In this document: positions 4,681-7,358 of the stretch, one piece after another
Numbering within the stretch: position 1 is the stretch's first letter
Layout: the number at the start of each line of letters is the position of its first letter
NCBI GenBank assembly: GCA_035535315.1
Contig: DATLQD010000010.1
Coordinates: 1-7,358 of the forward strand
Direction of reading: 5' to 3'
Length of the DNA: 7,358 nucleotides
From: DASQGA01 sp035535315
GTDB lineage: Bacteria; Actinomycetota; Thermoleophilia; Gaiellales; Gaiellaceae
Program-made: the position numbers and the translations under genes
Notes under the pieces: generated by a model
The model's input: only the letters and a program-made list of their open reading frames with translations
What the model was told of the DNA's origin: nothing
Database searches by the model: none

Positions 4681-5226
4681 TTAGGCGGTCTGCACCTTGC
4701 CGAGGTGGCGCGTGCCGTAGAACGCTGCGCCGCCGATCAGCAGGAGGCCGAAGGCGATGCCCGCTCCGACTCCTGCGTCGCCCCAATCGAAGCCTGCGGC
4801 CACGACTTGCGGCGTCGAGATCGTGCGAGGCTGGAGCCGTACGTTCTCGATGTCGGCCGAGACGACGCTGCGCGGGTTGGTGCGGGCGACCTCGATGGCG
4901 TCGCCGCGCAGAAGCGCGTAGTCGGTCGGCATTGCGCGAGGCATGCCGTAGTCGCCGGACTTGACGACCTGCTCGCTCGAAGTGGTGCGCGCCTGGAGCC
5001 GCACGTTCTCGATCGAGGTGTTGCTAGCAACAGCCGCGGCGGCGTAGTCGCTCGGCATCGCGCGAGGCATGCCGAAGTCGCCGGCCTGGACGAGCTCGCT
5101 GGACGAGTTCGGCTGACCAACGCCACCCTCGTCAACCGCTGCGATCGCGGTGCTCGGAACGACGAGCGCTGCGACGGCAAAGCCAAGAACGAGCCGCTTG
5201 AGAATCCGGTTCCGCTTCCTGAACAT
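4681..5226 (-). CDS. Secreted repeat protein with C-terminal membrane anchor
   Basis: 181-aa exported protein of unknown function. Residues 1-30 form a signal peptide (basic KRNRILKR, hydrophobic LVLGFAVAALVV, then an STAIAA cleavage-like site). The mature part holds two imperfect units (residues 42-83 and 84-137). Each begins with a QVVxSGD-like segment, continues GDxGMPRAMPxDYA, and ends IENVRLQxRT. A third half-unit (138-145, TPQVVAAG) leads into FDWGDAGVGAG and a hydrophobic span (about 153-170), then a short basic tail, RHLGKVQTA. The FDWxDAGxGAG-plus-span ending is one I recall from many thermoleophilid exported proteins, so it may be an anchoring module; that is memory, not a search. 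There are no cysteines and no catalytic motif. ATG 5226 has GGGAG 7 nt upstream. The gene is divergent from the GCS2 ligase and convergent with the ridA-family gene. Confidence 0.8.
   Translation of the reverse strand: MFRKRNRILKRLVLGFAVAALVVPSTAIAAVDEGGVGQPNSSSELVQAGDFGMPRAMPSDYAAAAVASNTSIENVRLQARTTSSEQVVKSGDYGMPRAMPTDYALLRGDAIEVARTNPRSVVSADIENVRLQPRTISTPQVVAAGFDWGDAGVGAGIAFGLLLIGGAAFYGTRHLGKVQTA
4816..4977 (-). repeat. Repeat unit 2 in exported protein (residues 84-137)
   Basis: Contains GDYGMPRAMPTDYA and, after a longer linker (residues 105-124) than in unit 1, DIENVRLQPRTIS. Unit 3 is truncated to TPQVVAAG and is replaced by the anchor. Confidence 0.75.
4978..5103 (-). repeat. Repeat unit 1 in exported protein (residues 42-83)
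   Basis: Contains GDFGMPRAMPSDYA and, 9 residues on, SIENVRLQARTTS. It aligns without gaps to unit 2 over the first 21 residues (11 aa GMPRAMP-x-DYA nearly invariant). Confidence 0.75.
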
Positions 5227-5325
5227 CTTCCTGCTCCCTTCATTCCGACCCCTCTACCGATGCCAACCAGACGGGCGAGCAGGCGTTCTTCTTCCACTCC
5301 GAGGGGATTAGAGTTGAGGGCTCCG
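5227..5325. promoter_or_regulatory. Divergent intergenic region between repeat-protein gene and GCS2 ligase
   Basis: This 99-bp gap holds the ribosome sites of both genes: GAGGG at 5316-5320 for the ligase (5 nt from ATG 5326) and GGGAG for the minus gene. An AT-richer patch, GATTAGAGTT (5306-5315), reads TCTAAT on minus (5/6 to the -10 consensus) and TAGAGT on plus. No matching -35 was convincing, so the promoter position is tentative. Confidence 0.35.
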
Positions 5326-6525
5326 ATGAAGCAGATCTATCCAGCCTCGATCACTGGCAAGGGTTTTGCCGCCGGCGGCAGCGTGCTCGACCACAAGTTC
5401 GGGGACTCTCCGCCCTTCACGCTGGGCGTCGAGGAGGAGTACATGCTCCTCGACCCGGTCAGCTTCGATCTCGTGCAGCACGTGGACACGGTGCTCACCG
5501 CCGTGCAGGACGGCGAGTTCACCGAGCGGATCGGGCCGGAGCTCATGCAATCGGTCGTGGAGATTTCCACTCCCGTCTGCCGGACGGCCGGCGACGTCGA
5601 TTCGGAGCTCCGCCGCCTGCGCTCGTACGTCACCGAGATCGCCCGGAGCCAGGACCTGCGGGTGGGCTCCGCGGGAACGCATCCCTTCAGCCTCTTCGAG
5701 CGCCAGCGGATCACGGCGCGCGACCGCTACCGCAACCTTGTCGACCAGCTCCAGTACGTCGCCCGGCGCGAGCTGATCTTCGGGCTGCACATCCATGTCG
5801 CGGTCGACGACCCGGAGAAGGCGATCCACGTGACGAGCGCGCTTCTCCTCCATCTGGCGGAGTTCCTCGCGCTCTCGGCGAGCTCGCCCTTCTGGCGCGG
5901 CGAGGCGACGGGGCTCGCTTCCAGCCGGCAAATGGTCTTCGCGGCCTTCCCACGATCGGGGCCGCCGCCACGCTTCCGAGACTACGCCGACTACGCGGAG
6001 GTCGTGGGGCAGCTCGAGAAGACTGGCTGCATCGCGGACTACACGCACATCTGGTGGGACATCCGTCTCCATCCCCGCTTCGGCACGATCGAGGTTCGCG
6101 TGATGGACGCGGTCACGCGGGTGGAGGACACGACCGCACTCGCGGCGTACGTCCAGGGGCTCGTCAAGTACTACTCGGATGCCTATGAGGCAGGCCGCGA
6201 GCTGCCCTCCTACCACCGGATCCTGACGACCGAGAACAAGTGGCTCGGCGCCCGCTACGGGCTCGAGGCGCCGGTCATGGACCTCGTCACCGGCCGCCGC
6301 AACCGAGTTCCCGTCGCCCAGGTCGTTCGCCGTGCGTTGCGCGAGATCGAGCCGCATGCCCGGGAGCTCGGCTCCGAGCGCGAGCTCGAGGGCATCCGGG
6401 ACATCCTCGGCCGCGGCAACGGCTCCGACCGGCAGCTCCGCGTCTTCAACGCGAACAGAGACATCGTCGAGGTCGTCTCGGAGATCGCGGACGCGACCGA
6501 GGCCGCCCTGGTGACGACGACGTGA
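5326..6525 (+). CDS. GCS2-family carboxylate-amine ligase (glutamate-cysteine ligase-like, YbdK type)
   Basis: ATP-grasp-like glutamate-cysteine ligase type 2 superfamily member that joins an amine to a carboxylate using ATP; true glutamate-cysteine ligase activity is not certain. The product is 399 aa, slightly longer than YbdK (~370) because of about 30 N-terminal residues before the first conserved block. Blocks seen: FTLGVEEEYMLLDP (31-44), GPELMQSVVEISTP (70-83), GTHPF (117-121), FGLHIHVAVDDPEKAI (152-167), ALSASSPFWRGEATGLASSR (182-201), WWDIRLHPRFGTIEVRVMD (243-261) and ENKWLGARYGL (303-313). The metal/ATP-site acidic residues of EEE and EVR are intact. ATG 5326 has an excellent GAGGG site 5 nt upstream; the longer open frame upstream to 4705 is antisense to the repeat-protein gene. 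The TGA overlaps the GTG of the selenocysteine peroxiredoxin (GTGA), so the two are translationally coupled. Confidence 0.9.
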   Translation: MKQIYPASITGKGFAAGGSVLDHKFGDSPPFTLGVEEEYMLLDPVSFDLVQHVDTVLTAVQDGEFTERIGPELMQSVVEISTPVCRTAGDVDSELRRLRSYVTEIARSQDLRVGSAGTHPFSLFERQRITARDRYRNLVDQLQYVARRELIFGLHIHVAVDDPEKAIHVTSALLLHLAEFLALSASSPFWRGEATGLASSRQMVFAAFPRSGPPPRFRDYADYAEVVGQLEKTGCIADYTHIWWDIRLHPRFGTIEVRVMDAVTRVEDTTALAAYVQGLVKYYSDAYEAGRELPSYHRILTTENKWLGARYGLEAPVMDLVTGRRNRVPVAQVVRRALREIEPHARELGSERELEGIRDILGRGNGSDRQLRVFNANRDIVEVVSEIADATEAALVTTT

Positions 6526-6986
6526 TCGCGGTCGGCGAGCAGGCGCCGGACGCGCGCATCTGGCTGACCCCCAACCAGGATGCGCGGTTGAGCGAGCTCG
6601 GGGACGGCGGCCCGTATCTCCTCCTCTTCTACCTCTTCGACTGGTCGAGCACCTGAACTGACGAACTCACCATCCTGCGTGACAGGAAGGCGGAGTTCGA
6701 TGCGGCAGGCGTCAAGACCTACGGGATCTCACGGGACAGCCCCTGGTCGCACGTCGCCTGGGCGCAGGTGCTCGACCTCGGCGACACGCCGCTTCTCTCG
6801 GACTGGAACGGCGAAGCCGTCAGCGGCTTCGACGTCGAGCAGGAGTACCGCGAGATGACAGGCGTGGCCGAGCGCACCGCCTTCCTCGTGGGGGGAGACG
6901 GCATCATCCGCGCAGCATGGCGCTACGAGACCGCAGAGGTCCCCGACTTCGACGAGCTGCTCTCGACCGCCCGCTCGCTCTCGTAG
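6522..6986 (+). CDS. Selenocysteine-containing peroxiredoxin (AhpE/Bcp-like), in-frame UGA at codon 45
   Basis: Thiol- (here selenol-) dependent peroxidase of the AhpC/TSA superfamily, reducing peroxides in the cytoplasm. Read through one TGA (6654-6656), the frame encodes 154 aa, close to M. tuberculosis AhpE (about 153). Order: N-terminal VGEQAPDARIWL (4-15); LLLFYLFDWSST-U45-TDEL, the peroxidatic strand-helix; LRDRKAEFDAAGVKTYGISRD (52-72); PLLSDWNGEAV (90-100); GVAERTAFLV (114-123), whose R118 matches the conserved active-site Arg; and DGIIRAAW (126-133). The TGA falls exactly at the peroxidatic Cys of the PxxxTxxC motif, here L38-x3-S42-x2-U45. The protein has no Cys, so no resolving Cys: a one-Sec enzyme. 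GC-rich codon use continues after the TGA, arguing against a decaying pseudogene. GTG 6522 overlaps the ligase stop. The alternative is a nonsense mutation of TGC. Confidence 0.88.
6654..6656 (+). other. UGA selenocysteine codon (residue 45)
   Basis: The single in-frame TGA of the peroxiredoxin gene occupies the peroxidatic position, between WSST and TDEL. Decoding requires SelA, SelB, SelD and tRNA-Sec elsewhere in the genome, none of which are in this window. Confidence 0.83.
6666..6695 (+). promoter_or_regulatory. Candidate bacterial SECIS stem-loop
   Basis: In the mRNA just after the UGA: CTC (6666-6668) pairs with GAG (6693-6695), CC (6670-6671) with GG (6689-6690), and CCTG (6674-6677) with CAGG (6683-6686), separated by small internal loops (A/CG and AT/AA). 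The apical loop CGTGA (6678-6682) lies 22-26 nt after the UGA and has G as its second base. Bacterial SECIS elements, as I recall the consensus, need a short upper stem, a loop roughly 16-37 nt from UGA and a G in the first two loop bases; all are met. SelB would bind here. Confidence 0.7.
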
Positions 6987-7358
6987 GCGCCGTCTACGCG
7001 GCAGCGGCGGTCGCCGCCACCTGGCCGGCAATCACCTCGTTCGGCAGCGCGTTCATGGCAAACGACCGGATCGGCGCCGGCGAGCCCCCCGCGGGCGACC
7101 ACCTGCAGTCGGTCTACCGTTTCTGGCTCGTCGGCCACCAGCTCGAGCATGGCCGGGCCCCCTGGAAAGACCCATACAGCTTTCAACCGATCGTCGAGCC
7201 GCAGACCGTCCTCGGCGGCTGGCCCTTCGGCTTCCTCTTCTGGCCGATCGACACGCTGTTCGGGCCCGTGGTCGGGTGGAACCTGCTCCTGCTCACGACA
7301 ATCGTGCTCGCGGGCCTCTTCACTTACTCGTGGCTTCGCTGCCTCGAGCTCGGCGTGC
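6917..7358 (+). CDS. Polytopic membrane protein, GT-C/PMT-like glycosyltransferase N-terminus (3' end outside window)
   Basis: The first 147 codons of a membrane protein. From ATG 6917 a basic N-terminus (MALRDRRGPRLRRAALDRP) precedes a first hydrophobic span (LALVGAVYAAAAVAATWPAI), then an extracytoplasmic-type loop with AGDHLQSVYRFWLVGHQLEH, GRAPWKDPYSFQP and GGWPFGFLFWPID, then a second span (VVGWNLLLLTTIVLAGLFTYSWL). An acidic loop right after the first span (GDHLQ) is reminiscent of GT-C lipid-linked-sugar glycosyltransferases and YfhO-type proteins; exact function is inference. ATG 6917 is the only start before the first span, so the gene would overlap the 3' end of the peroxiredoxin gene by 70 nt in another frame. 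No ribosome site is seen. A later ATG at 7055 would lose the first span. Confidence 0.65.
   Translation, partial: MALRDRRGPRLRRAALDRPLALVGAVYAAAAVAATWPAITSFGSAFMANDRIGAGEPPAGDHLQSVYRFWLVGHQLEHGRAPWKDPYSFQPIVEPQTVLGGWPFGFLFWPIDTLFGPVVGWNLLLLTTIVLAGLFTYSWLRCLELGV

Noticed and set aside
4705..5325. Upstream extension of the GCS2 ligase frame
   Set aside because: It lies antisense to the exported repeat-protein gene, and ATG 5326 has a strong ribosome site.
5308..6357. 349-aa open frame on minus
   Set aside because: Antisense shadow of the GCS2 ligase; no motif seen.
6522..6986. Pseudogene interpretation of the interrupted peroxiredoxin
   Set aside because: A single stop at exactly the catalytic codon, intact downstream frame and codon bias, and a SECIS-like hairpin favour selenocysteine; not fully excluded without the genome's sel genes.

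Overview
The window looks like a chromosomal segment of a high-GC Gram-positive bacterium. GC-rich third codon positions, GTG starts, very short or overlapping gene junctions and several proteins that resemble ones I remember from the actinobacterial class Thermoleophilia (Gaiellales/Solirubrobacterales type) all point that way. The lineage is an inference from protein style, not a computed placement. I see no mobile elements, CRISPR arrays, rRNA or tRNA genes.

Layout from left to right: the 5' 557 codons of an isoleucyl-tRNA synthetase on the minus strand (cut by the window edge); a divergent thioredoxin gene 28 bp away; converging on it, a minus-strand pair of a zinc-ribbon Nudix hydrolase followed by a small acidic protein of unknown function; a plus-strand small protein resembling a stripped-down cyclic-nucleotide-binding fold, whose start lies in a 13-bp inverted repeat; converging on that, a minus-strand pair of a serine hydrolase (beta-lactamase/esterase family) and a 64-aa single-span membrane protein; a divergent RidA-family gene ending in a 12-bp hairpin; a minus-strand secreted, membrane-anchored repeat protein; and finally a plus-strand cluster of a GCS2-type carboxylate-amine ligase, a peroxiredoxin and the start of a polytopic membrane protein.

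The main discovery is the peroxiredoxin (6522-6986). Its frame is interrupted by one TGA at 6654-6656, exactly where the peroxidatic cysteine of an AhpE/Bcp-like peroxiredoxin belongs. The same frame continues with a full peroxiredoxin C-terminal half, and a stem-loop with the geometry of a bacterial SECIS element starts ten bases after the TGA. The protein has no cysteine, so it is best read as a 154-aa one-selenocysteine peroxiredoxin. A standard gene caller would split or miss it. Its GTG start overlaps the stop of the GCS2 ligase gene, which suggests a small redox/thiol operon.

Several gene junctions are unusually compact. Convergent stop codons abut at 3225/3230 inside the palindrome CTAGCTAG, convergent stops lie 3 bp apart at 2041/2045 inside a small hairpin, and divergent starts are 19-28 bp apart with leaderless-style promoters possible.
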